Positions 57,070-64,000 of a stretch of DNA of 64,000 nt are shown in pieces. Location of the stretch: positions 62,001 to 126,000 of the forward strand of contig QZDS01000001.1 in assembly GCA_009917455.1 (NCBI GenBank). Reading direction: 5' to 3'. The notes under the pieces are model-generated. The model was given only the letters and a program-made list of their open reading frames with translations, was not told the origin of the DNA and ran no database searches. The translations under genes were made by a program, and so were the position numbers. The DNA comes from a bacterium 1xD8-48 (lineage in GTDB: Bacteria > Bacillota > Clostridia > Lachnospirales > Lachnospiraceae). The first letter of the stretch is position 1. Each line of letters begins with the position of its first letter.

Positions 57070-57895
57070 AATTCTGAACCTCCTCGATAATATTGTTCGG
57101 GGTGGAAGCCCCCGCCGTAATACCCACTAAAACAGCAGTTTCAGGAAGTTCTAAATGCAAGTCTCCCAGTCTCTGTATAAAATATGTGGCTTTACATTTC
57201 TCACGGCATATTTCATACAGCTTTTGTGTGTTGGAACTGTGTCGGCCACCTATTACAATCATTGCATCAACTTCGGCTGCAATCTGGGCAGCTTCCGTTT
57301 GTCGAACCTCTGTTGCGTTACATATAGTGTTTACAACATTAACATTGTACCCTCTTTTTTGAAAAATTTCAACTAGTTCTTTAAATTTGTTGTAGTTAAA
57401 TGTCGTCTGGGATACTATACAGAGTGTTTTTTCCCTGTCCGGCTCAAAATTTTCCGCCTCCTGCGCCGATTTAATCACTTCTGCAGGCGTATGACACCAG
57501 CCCATAATCCCTTCCACCTCGGGATGCCCGGCGTTTCCTATGATGACAATCTGATTCTGCGCGCTTTCTTTTTCCACAATATTGTGAATTCTTTTTACGA
57601 AAGGACAGGTTGCATCCACACACTCCAGCCCGTTTTGCTCAATCAAATCATAAATCCGGGACGGAACGCCGTGAGAGCGGATTACCACTGTTCCCTCTTT
57701 GATACCGGCAAGCTCGTCTTCGTCATGAATCACTTTTACGCCCCGCTCCTCCAAATCTCTTACCACCTCTTCATTATGTATGATTGGCCCGTAAGTATAT
57801 ATTTTTCCGCCGGTTTCAATTTGCTCATACACCTGTTCAACCGCCCGTTTTACTCCGAAACAAAAGCCAGCGCTTTTTGCAAGTTTTACTTCCAT
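57050..57895 (-). CDS. ispH: 4-hydroxy-3-methylbut-2-enyl diphosphate reductase
   Basis: The 281-residue 4Fe-4S enzyme makes IPP and DMAPP in the last step of the MEP pathway. The three cluster cysteines are in SAGFCFGVKRAVEQ, ECVDATCPFVKRIH and VVNTICNATEVRQ. GYYG/THGP-type substrate residues include VIRSHGVP and GNAGHPEVEG. ATG 57895 with GGAGG upstream was chosen over ATGs 6 and 24 bases earlier. It lies between cmk and rpsA, the usual firmicute order. Confidence 0.95.
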   Translation of the reverse strand: MEVKLAKSAGFCFGVKRAVEQVYEQIETGGKIYTYGPIIHNEEVVRDLEERGVKVIHDEDELAGIKEGTVVIRSHGVPSRIYDLIEQNGLECVDATCPFVKRIHNIVEKESAQNQIVIIGNAGHPEVEGIMGWCHTPAEVIKSAQEAENFEPDREKTLCIVSQTTFNYNKFKELVEIFQKRGYNVNVVNTICNATEVRQTEAAQIAAEVDAMIVIGGRHSSNTQKLYEICREKCKATYFIQRLGDLHLELPETAVLVGITAGASTPNNIIEEVQNYVRINF

Positions 57896-57968
57896 CTCCA
57901 TCCTCCGGGAATTCCGCAAGCCTCTGCTTCTGCCTTCACTTCCGCCTCCGGCCTTCCTCTGTCTTTTC

Positions 57969-58655
57969 TTACGCTTCTTTTTCTCTATGACTCTCCTGTC
58001 TGCATAAATCCGAAATTGCCGTCACAACCTCGTCGATTGTCATATCCGAGGAATCCACAAGCACGGCGTCCGCTGCCTGTTTAAGGGGAGCGATTTCCCT
58101 GTTCATATCCTGCTTATCCCTTAAAACAATATCCTTCTCAATCTGCCGGATATCGCAGGCAACGCCTTTTGCCGTCAGCTCGTCAAAACGCCTTTTTGCC
58201 CTGACTGCCGCGCTGGCGGTCAGATACACCTTCACATCGGCATGTGGGAGCACGCATGTGCCAATGTCGCGCCCGTCCATTACCACATTATGGGTTCTTG
58301 CAAGTTCCTTCTGGAGAGCCGTAAGCCGCTCCCTTACTCCGGGATTTTTGCTCACCCATGAGGACGTCATATTGCCCACCTCCTCTGTGCGGATAACGCC
58401 GTTTACGTTTTCCCCATTTAAGTAAACTACCTGCTCGTCGTTTTCATAACCGATTGTAATGTCCGCCTCCATACATCTCTTTTCTATGGACGATATATCA
58501 TCCGGGCTCACCTCTTTTTTCAAAAAATAGTATGCCATTGCCCGGTACATTGCTCCGGTATCTACATAAATAAAACCTTTCTGCTTTGCCAGCTTTCTGG
58601 CGATGGTGCTTTTGCCGGCTCCTGCCGGACCGTCTATTGCAATTTGACAGCTCAT
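57969..58655 (-). CDS. cmk: Cytidylate kinase
   Basis: The 228-residue NMP kinase has a P-loop IDGPAGAGKSTIARKLA, the CMP-binding VDTGAMYRAMAYYFL, VVMDGRDIGTCVLPHADVKV and a lid region TASAAVRAKRRFDEL. It overlaps the HI0933-family gene by four bases and is followed by ispH. Confidence 0.96.
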   Translation of the reverse strand: MSCQIAIDGPAGAGKSTIARKLAKQKGFIYVDTGAMYRAMAYYFLKKEVSPDDISSIEKRCMEADITIGYENDEQVVYLNGENVNGVIRTEEVGNMTSSWVSKNPGVRERLTALQKELARTHNVVMDGRDIGTCVLPHADVKVYLTASAAVRAKRRFDELTAKGVACDIRQIEKDIVLRDKQDMNREIAPLKQAADAVLVDSSDMTIDEVVTAISDLCRQESHREKEA

Positions 58656-59950
58656 ATTTTCTCTCCTTTTACTGTATTTGCTGCAGCGCTTATTCCCGCC
58701 AGATAACCGGTAGACCAGGCAATCTGGAGGTTAAAGCCTCCTGTCATGGCGTCGGTATCAAGAATCTCTCCTGCAAAGTACAATCCGCCGACCAGCTTTG
58801 ATTCCATGGTGGAGGGGTTAATTTCCTTTACGTGGACGCCTCCCTGAGTGACGATTGCCTCGGAAAATCCTCTCGTCCCTGTGACCGTAAGGGCAAGGTT
58901 CTTCAGACACTCAAGCAGCCGTGTTCTCTCCTCTTTCGTGATTTCATTTACCGGCTTTTCAGGAGGAATTCCCGATATCTGAATCATAACAGGAATCATC
59001 TTTGCGGGCAACAGTCCGTTTAAAGAGTTTTTGAACTGACGGTTTTTGTTTTCGTCAAAATCCCGCAAAATTCTTTTGTCCAGCTGCTCCCTGGATAAAG
59101 CCGGCTTTAAATCAATATGGAGCTGTGCCGGCATGTTATTTATTTTCTTTGCGTAATAGCTGCTTGCGCTTAAAATCAGCGGCCCGCTGACACCGAAATG
59201 GGTAAAAAGCATTTCCCCGAAGCCCTCATAGAGCTTTTTCTTTTTACAGATAAGGGTTGCCGATACATTTCTAAGAGACAGCCCCTGCAGGGACTTACAC
59301 CACTCCTCCTTCACGGTAAAGGGCGCCAGGGCCGGTTTCACTTCCCTGATTGTATGCCCGGCCTTTTCCGCAAACCGGTAACCGTCCCCGTCCGAGCCGG
59401 TGCTTTCATAAGACTTCCCGCCTGTGGCAATAATCACAGCGTCTGCCGGAAGCACTTTTCCGTCCGCCAGCTTTACGCCCATAACGCGGCTTTTGTTCTT
59501 TGCCACTTCTTTCTCTGTCAGAATTTCCGATACCGCAGTATTAAGAAGAACCCTTATCCCCTCTTTCCGCATCCGGTTATTCAATGCGGCAATCACGTCG
59601 GAGGAATGGTCTGATACCGGGAACACTCTGTTCCCGCGCTCTGTTTTGAGCCTGCAGCCCGCCTTCTCAAAAAACTCCATCACCGCCCGGTTATCCAGCG
59701 TGTAGAATGCGCTGTACAGAAACTTTTCGTTTGAGACAACAGATTGGAAAAATTCCTCATCCCCGCAGGCATTTGTCAGGTTGCATCTGCCCTTTCCCGT
59801 GATAAAAAGCTTTTTGCCGGTCTTTTCGTTTTTTTCAAGCAGGGTAACCGACGCGCCTTCCTTAGCTGCCGCAATGGCGGCCATCATTCCCGCCGCCCCG
59901 CCGCCGATTACAAGAACCTTCTTCTTTTTGCTTTTCTTTTCATCATTCAT
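58652..59950 (-). CDS. HI0933/YhiN family FAD-dependent oxidoreductase
   Basis: The 432-residue flavoprotein starts with a Rossmann dinucleotide motif VLVIGGGAAGMMAAIAAAKE and has LLEKNEKTGKKLFITGKGRC, the family-specific TGKGRCNLTN, AVIIATGGKSYESTGSDGDG, and the closing VTQGGVHVKEINPSTMES, LVGGLYFAGEILDTDAMTGG and NLQIAWSTGYLAG. The biochemical role is unknown; the gene commonly precedes cmk in Firmicutes. It overlaps the RpiR gene by eight bases. Confidence 0.9.
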   Translation of the reverse strand: MNDEKKSKKKKVLVIGGGAAGMMAAIAAAKEGASVTLLEKNEKTGKKLFITGKGRCNLTNACGDEEFFQSVVSNEKFLYSAFYTLDNRAVMEFFEKAGCRLKTERGNRVFPVSDHSSDVIAALNNRMRKEGIRVLLNTAVSEILTEKEVAKNKSRVMGVKLADGKVLPADAVIIATGGKSYESTGSDGDGYRFAEKAGHTIREVKPALAPFTVKEEWCKSLQGLSLRNVSATLICKKKKLYEGFGEMLFTHFGVSGPLILSASSYYAKKINNMPAQLHIDLKPALSREQLDKRILRDFDENKNRQFKNSLNGLLPAKMIPVMIQISGIPPEKPVNEITKEERTRLLECLKNLALTVTGTRGFSEAIVTQGGVHVKEINPSTMESKLVGGLYFAGEILDTDAMTGGFNLQIAWSTGYLAGISAAANTVKGEKI

Positions 59951-60869
59951 TCTTTTTCACCAGAGGATTATTGAAAGGAATTTCCCCGTCTATAAAGTTA
60001 ATTTCATCATTCAGATAAACCTGATAGTTGTTCCACACATCTTCCAGCGTTTCCAGATTCCGCTTCACCACATCAGGCTCCTTCATGCAAAGAGCCACCA
60101 CAAGGGCATTAATGACGCTAAGCGGCGCCACCAGCGAATCCACAATGGAAACCATATCGCTTCTTGCAAGGAGATTGCAGGAGGAATACAGATTCATGGG
60201 GGAATGAATGCTGTCCGTGATAGTGATGACCCTGGCGTTCCTGTCATTCGCAAACTCCATGGCCTTTAAGGTTCTCATGGAATATCTGGGAAAGCTGATG
60301 CCGATGATGGCATCCCTCTCGTCGATGCGTATCATCTGTTCAAAAATTTCCGTAACGCTTGTTGTCCTGACATGAATAATATTTCCCCGAATCATATTCA
60401 GATAAAAATGGAGAAAATCTGCAAGCGGCTCACAGCTTCTCACACCGATAAGGTACACGCATCTTGCCTCCAGTATGATATCCACCGCCGTCTCAAATGC
60501 CGCCGCGTCCAGATTGACAATGGTATCCTCAAGCTTTTCAATATCGGAATGGAGCACCGCCTGCAGAATTTCAGATTTGGTACTTTTTCCGTACTTCGTA
60601 CCCATTTTCTGCACCAGATTCAGCTTGTTTCTGACCCAGTCCTCCAGTGCCTTTTGAAACTCGGGATAGCCCTCATATCCAAGCCCTGATGCAAACCGCA
60701 CTACCGTGGATTCGCTGACTCCCACCGTTTCTCCCAGCTTTGCCGCCGTCATAAAAACGGCCTGCTCGTAATGGTCGGATATGTACGCGGCAATGGCTTT
60801 ATGCCCCTTGCTCATCTTTATGTATCTGTCGTTCATTCTTGTTATGATGTCATGTGCCTGCTGTTCCAT
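59943..60869 (-). CDS. MurR/RpiR family transcriptional regulator
   Basis: The 308-residue regulator has an N-terminal HTH_6 domain (ITRMNDRYIKMSKGHKAIAA, TVGVSESTVVRFASGLGYEG, YPEFQKALEDW) and a C-terminal SIS domain with VYLIGVRSCEPLADFLHFYL and AIIGISFPRYSMRTLKAMEF, which binds phosphosugars. It heads, or is second in, an operon with the HI0933 gene and cmk. The phosphosugar and targets are not visible. Confidence 0.92.
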   Translation of the reverse strand: MEQQAHDIITRMNDRYIKMSKGHKAIAAYISDHYEQAVFMTAAKLGETVGVSESTVVRFASGLGYEGYPEFQKALEDWVRNKLNLVQKMGTKYGKSTKSEILQAVLHSDIEKLEDTIVNLDAAAFETAVDIILEARCVYLIGVRSCEPLADFLHFYLNMIRGNIIHVRTTSVTEIFEQMIRIDERDAIIGISFPRYSMRTLKAMEFANDRNARVITITDSIHSPMNLYSSCNLLARSDMVSIVDSLVAPLSVINALVVALCMKEPDVVKRNLETLEDVWNNYQVYLNDEINFIDGEIPFNNPLVKKNE

Positions 60870-60885
60870 TTAGTCTCTCCGTATA

Positions 60886-61431
60886 CTATTTAAAAGAATG
60901 ATAGGAATCCTTGAGAAGCTGCATGGTCTCAGCATCCGGCAAATCATAATCTCCCGTGAGAGACATGCAGGCCGCCCCATGGATAAAAATCCACATTCTG
61001 GTAAAAAGTTCCCCGGCATTTCTGCTTCCCTGGTTTTTTGCCGACTGAATTTCACGGCTTATGTAGCCCTCGTCGCCGTTAACAATATCATACATGCTTT
61101 TCCCGAACCGCTCAGGCGACAAAAACACAAACTCGAATATTTTTTTGTGTTCTCCGGCAAATTTAATATAAGCCTGTCCAAGATTAACGAAAGGAGTCAC
61201 CGTCTGTCTGGGAAAATCCGCATAATAATCCTGAAAAAACTCACATGCCTTCTCAAATAATTCTTCCGTCAGTTCTTCCATGTTTTTATAAACGCGGAAA
61301 ATCGGCTGGGTCGAGCAGTTCGCCCAAGCCGCCAGCTTTCTGGCTGTGACCTGCTCTATCCCTTCCTCCTTTAGCAGCTCAAACGCCGCCTGAAAAATTG
61401 CTTCCTTTGTAATTGATTCTTTTCTTGCCAT
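60886..61431 (-). CDS. TetR/AcrR family transcriptional regulator
   Basis: The 181-residue protein reads MARKESITKEAIFQAAFELL, EGIEQVTARKLAAWANCSTQ (helix-turn-helix) and PIFRVYKNMEELTEELF, with a helical ligand domain and conserved AGELFTRMWIFIHGAACMSL. ATG 61431 is chosen since the family starts with this helix; the frame is open for 27 more residues. It lies 16 bases before the RpiR gene on the same strand. Confidence 0.9.
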   Translation of the reverse strand: MARKESITKEAIFQAAFELLKEEGIEQVTARKLAAWANCSTQPIFRVYKNMEELTEELFEKACEFFQDYYADFPRQTVTPFVNLGQAYIKFAGEHKKIFEFVFLSPERFGKSMYDIVNGDEGYISREIQSAKNQGSRNAGELFTRMWIFIHGAACMSLTGDYDLPDAETMQLLKDSYHSFK

Positions 61432-61542
61432 ATCTGTTAACCCCGCAATATCCATATAACGCCTTTTTATAACACATGTTATCATTTTACGACAAATAAC
61501 CCGCTCTGTCAACCTGAAAACGGCGGCGCGCCGGTGAAGTAT

Positions 61543-61577
61543 AAAAAAAGGAAGCCTCCTGATACTTAAGGAAGCTT
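61543..61577 (-). terminator. Intrinsic terminator after the amidase gene
   Basis: AAGCCTCC (61552-61559) pairs with GGAAGCTT (61570-61577) with one mismatch. Read leftward, seven T follow (61549-61543). Confidence 0.6.
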
Positions 61578-61620
61578 GCCCTTATTTTTATACATACTTT
61601 CCCACAGGAATATCCGCCGG

Positions 61621-62841
61621 TCAGTTACTCCCTCCGGCTTCCCACGCCGCTCCTGCCATGATATAATCTCTTAAATCCTTCAAAAACTGTTCCCAGGCAT
61701 CCTCATTCTCCACATAATACAACGGGCATTTTTTTCCGCCCTCGTCATAATGTCTTCTCATATCCTCAGGTGCTAAATTATATTCATTTAAAAGCCAGGC
61801 GCTCAGGCGAATCAGCGACTGGTAAGTCGCTTCGGTAAACTCTCCATTCTCCTGAAGGTAACAGCATTCTATGGAAATGGAATCATAATTTCTTTTCTGC
61901 ACCGCATAAGCGATTTCTTCCAGCGGAATACACTGTACAATTTCTCCGTCAAAGCCGATAATGAAATGGGCGCTGGCCGAAGTCTCCCCGGTAATGCCCA
62001 GATTCTCAAAATAGCTTCTGTTCTGCGCCGCGCTGGTTCCTTTGTTGGCCGTGTAATGAACAAAAATATTATTTACCTTCTCAAGCTTCTCACCGGGACG
62101 GGAATACTCGTTTACTGTCAGAAAATCCTCCTCCATTATGGGCTTTTGCGTCTTGTTTGTCTTAATGACTTCCCTTCTGGCGGCCTTTTCCGTGCGGACA
62201 GCATCTATATTTTTGACCGTTTCCACATTTTCCGGCCCGCCTTTTACCAGCTTTATAAAAACAAAAAGCAACAGACTGACCATTGAAACCATAAAAACAA
62301 GAACCGTGAGCTTTGCCGTAATCTGCTGACGCCGTCTGCGCCTGCGCCTTAGTTCTCTTTCTCGCTGCGCCTTTAACTGCGCGGCTTTCCTTTCCCTTGC
62401 GCCATCCTGCGCATTTCTGCCGCTCTGGGAATTTCTGTTACTCTGGGGACTTCTGCTGCTCTGGGGATTTCTGCGCCTTGCCGGCGCCGGATTTCTCTCC
62501 CGTCCGGTGTCTGTATCCCTTCTCCTTCTTTCTTCTCTTTCCGCCGCTCTTCGGGTACTTCTGCTTTTGCCGCCCTCCGCCGTTCTGCTTACATCTATGT
62601 TTACAATCGCCTTACCCGGATTTTTGACCGCTGTCCTGATGACCGGGCTTCCTCCGCCTGCAACCGCCCTGTTTACGCCTTCGCTCTCATAAATTAATCC
62701 ATCCCCGCCCGCATCTTCACTTATATCCAGAAATATACTTTTATTAAACTTTTTGTTGGATTTTGACTGCTGCACGGCGCCCGGCATATGCGCCCGCTCC
62801 TGTTCGTCAGCCTTTGATATATCTATAAAATCCAGTTCCAT
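61621..62841 (-). CDS. N-acetylmuramoyl-L-alanine amidase (Amidase_2), membrane-anchored
   Basis: The 406-residue protein has a long cytoplasmic N-terminal region (1-165) rich in Arg, Ser, Asn and Gln, with short repeats SRSPQSNRNSQSGRN, a basic RRRRRRQQ stop, one membrane helix (about 172-195, AKLTVLVFMVSMVSLLLFVF) and an outer amidase domain (about 240-395): NNIFVHYTANKGTSAAQNRS (zinc His), ASAHFIIGFDGEIVQCIPLE, SISIECCYLQENGEF and MRRHYDEGGKKCPLYYV (zinc His and Cys-Pro). The cytoplasmic low-complexity tail is unusual. It cuts the peptide from muramic acid in the wall. Confidence 0.88.
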   Translation of the reverse strand: MELDFIDISKADEQERAHMPGAVQQSKSNKKFNKSIFLDISEDAGGDGLIYESEGVNRAVAGGGSPVIRTAVKNPGKAIVNIDVSRTAEGGKSRSTRRAAEREERRRRDTDTGRERNPAPARRRNPQSSRSPQSNRNSQSGRNAQDGARERKAAQLKAQRERELRRRRRRRQQITAKLTVLVFMVSMVSLLLFVFIKLVKGGPENVETVKNIDAVRTEKAARREVIKTNKTQKPIMEEDFLTVNEYSRPGEKLEKVNNIFVHYTANKGTSAAQNRSYFENLGITGETSASAHFIIGFDGEIVQCIPLEEIAYAVQKRNYDSISIECCYLQENGEFTEATYQSLIRLSAWLLNEYNLAPEDMRRHYDEGGKKCPLYYVENEDAWEQFLKDLRDYIMAGAAWEAGGSN

Positions 62842-62987
62842 CCCGCCTCATCCTCTGTAAACAAACGCCGGCACACTCTGCGGGCCAGCCTTATATTATC
62901 GAAATATTTTACCCTAGTATATATCAGTATAGCAAGCAGCTTTATAATTTTTTTTAACTATAAATTAATATTTTATTAAGATTAGGG

Positions 62988-63218
62988 CTAAAAAACAAAC
63001 TGAACCAGCAGCATATAGCAGACCGTTCCCCCCGCTATGGAAAGCAGCATCTGCCTTTTCTTTAGATGCAGGCAGACCACAACGATAATACTGAGCAGCT
63101 CCGGCAGCCCGCGGTTTCCCGAAAACAGACTGACATGTTTCAGGCTGTAAATTACAAGCAGTCCGAAAACAGCCGGCGGAAGCACCTTTCCCTTCTTTTC
63201 TATTCTATATAACTTCAT
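62988..63218 (-). pseudogene. azlD: AzlD-like branched-chain amino acid exporter subunit, N-terminally truncated
   Basis: The 76 residues match the C-terminal two thirds of Azl[41 protein letters not shown] and [18 protein letters not shown]. Family members begin about 30 residues earlier with RALPF; here the upstream bases do not continue in this frame, and no azlC gene is next to it. A remnant left by a rearrangement is the likely explanation. Confidence 0.7.
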
Positions 63219-63343
63219 TAGGGATTTTTACTAAGAATTTGTTGTATTTTTTCAGTTTCTATTTCTCCACTTTGCAAGCTGCCACACCTGGAAAATGGAA
63301 ATTGACTTTCTTTAAAATACGCGTCACAAATCAGAATATAATG

Positions 63344-64000
63344 TTACCAATCAAATATATCACCACTTTTATTTATATCTATACTCTCTATTTCTCTTAT
63401 CGCTTTTATACATTTATTGTAATCCAAAACTTTATATTCTATAAAACTATTATTTGGCTCAAATAGTAATAAAAATATCCTCTTCGTAATCATCCTAAAT
63501 TCTTCTTTATCATAACTTATTGGATTATCTATATTGTCATTAAAATCAATTTTCATATTTTCTTCTGATATTAATGGTATATCTTCAAATATTACATTTT
63601 CAAATATTTCCGGAATATGCCTTAATATTAAATCATACATAAAAAAATCCAGTTTTTCTCCATACCTGATTATATATCTTTCATCACGATTATTATAATT
63701 AGAGACCATCAAATTATCACTCAGATTATATTTTTGATAAACTTCCTCAAATATTTTATTTCTTTCAAATACCGCTTCTTTGCTATTATCATAAGGCTTC
63801 ATTTCATGTATTCTTTTAAATTTTATATCATTAATAATACAAACTTCTTTTTTTAAAATCAATAATTGCTTTGCCATTTTGATTGCTTCTTCATCAAAAT
63901 CTGCAAAATATTCATTTTCAAAATAATTTACATATTCATTTACAAAGTGTTTAATATATGGCAAAACTACAAATTTCCTAAAACTAATTGGATTTATTTC
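63344..64000 (-). CDS. AT-rich gene of unknown function, 5' end beyond the window
   Basis: The frame is open from 63344 to the right edge (at least 218 residues), so the start may be outside. Internally a TTG at 63964 is a possible start. The protein is polar and helical: FVNEYVNYFENEYFADFDEE, IKFKRIHEMKPYDNSKE, YIIRYGEKLDFFMYDLILRH, FLLLFEPNNSFIEYKVLDY. The base composition is far more AT-rich than the neighbours, which suggests recent arrival. I do not recognise a family; polymorphic-toxin immunity proteins have a similar look but no motif confirms it. Confidence 0.55.
   Translation of the reverse strand, partial: EINPISFRKFVVLPYIKHFVNEYVNYFENEYFADFDEEAIKMAKQLLILKKEVCIINDIKFKRIHEMKPYDNSKEAVFERNKIFEEVYQKYNLSDNLMVSNYNNRDERYIIRYGEKLDFFMYDLILRHIPEIFENVIFEDIPLISEENMKIDFNDNIDNPISYDKEEFRMITKRIFLLLFEPNNSFIEYKVLDYNKCIKAIREIESIDINKSGDIFDW

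Overview
The window looks like chromosome of a gut, spore-forming member of the Clostridia, probably Lachnospiraceae. The evidence is a complete six-gene Rnf complex next to an ApbE flavin transferase, a bile salt hydrolase, a SleB-type cortex hydrolase, a SpoIID/LysM protein, a bactofilin pair and a cmk-ispH-rpsA block, with clostridial-type ribosome binding sites. No rRNA or tRNA gene was seen. The species cannot be named from sequence alone.

Layout. Positions 1-1.6 kb hold an Abi-family defence gene cut by the left edge, with a small structured RNA and terminator in front of it, then two decayed genes (nitroreductase and HAD hydrolase). Positions 1.6-11.3 kb are housekeeping and host-interface genes: a two-component system, a SpoIID/peptidoglycan-binding/LysM protein, an aldehyde dehydrogenase with a divergent AraC regulator, bile salt hydrolase and citrate synthase. 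Positions 11.3-16.5 kb are an accessory patch: two Rpn-type nuclease genes, a COG5610 HAD protein, an AbiEi antitoxin without a visible toxin, and a 61-bp inverted repeat.

Positions 16.5-39.6 kb form one long leftward gene cluster for a surface glycan. It appears to start at a TTGACA/TAAAAT promoter whose spacer is a palindrome. A second copy of the palindrome lies 25 bp away, and a small XRE repressor is encoded divergently. Reading in the direction of transcription: LCP ligase, a lipoprotein with a sortase B fold that has lost its catalytic triad, a small secreted protein, two glycosyltransferases, a COG5610-like protein, an ABC-2 exporter permease, an exporter ATPase fused to a secreted cohesin-like and cadherin-like ectodomain, neuB-neuC-CBS-neuA for a sialic acid-type sugar, a second COG5610 protein, a sialyltransferase-like protein, an acyl carrier protein, a CBS/SGNH/citrate-lyase-ligase-like fusion broken at a G7 run, a GNAT-like protein, a polysaccharide deacetylase, FkbH and a VOC protein. 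The inferred product is a sialylated polymer exported by the ABC route and attached by LCP. Small acyl or glyceryl groups built on a dedicated ACP would decorate it. The distal half (16.5-30.6 kb) is visibly AT-richer than the proximal half, so the cluster looks mosaic.

Positions 40-53 kb carry threonine synthase, cell-wall hydrolases (one GH25 with altered catalytic residues), ApbE, a CPBP protease, an aldo/keto reductase and rnfCDGEAB. RnfE has a long Glu/Lys/Ala tail with a 36-bp tandem repeat. Positions 53-63 kb carry a degenerate M23 protein and bactofilin behind a highly structured leader, a YprB-like nuclease, the RpiR/HI0933/cmk/ispH/rpsA operon and an amidase. The right edge has a truncated azlD and an AT-rich unknown gene that runs off the window.
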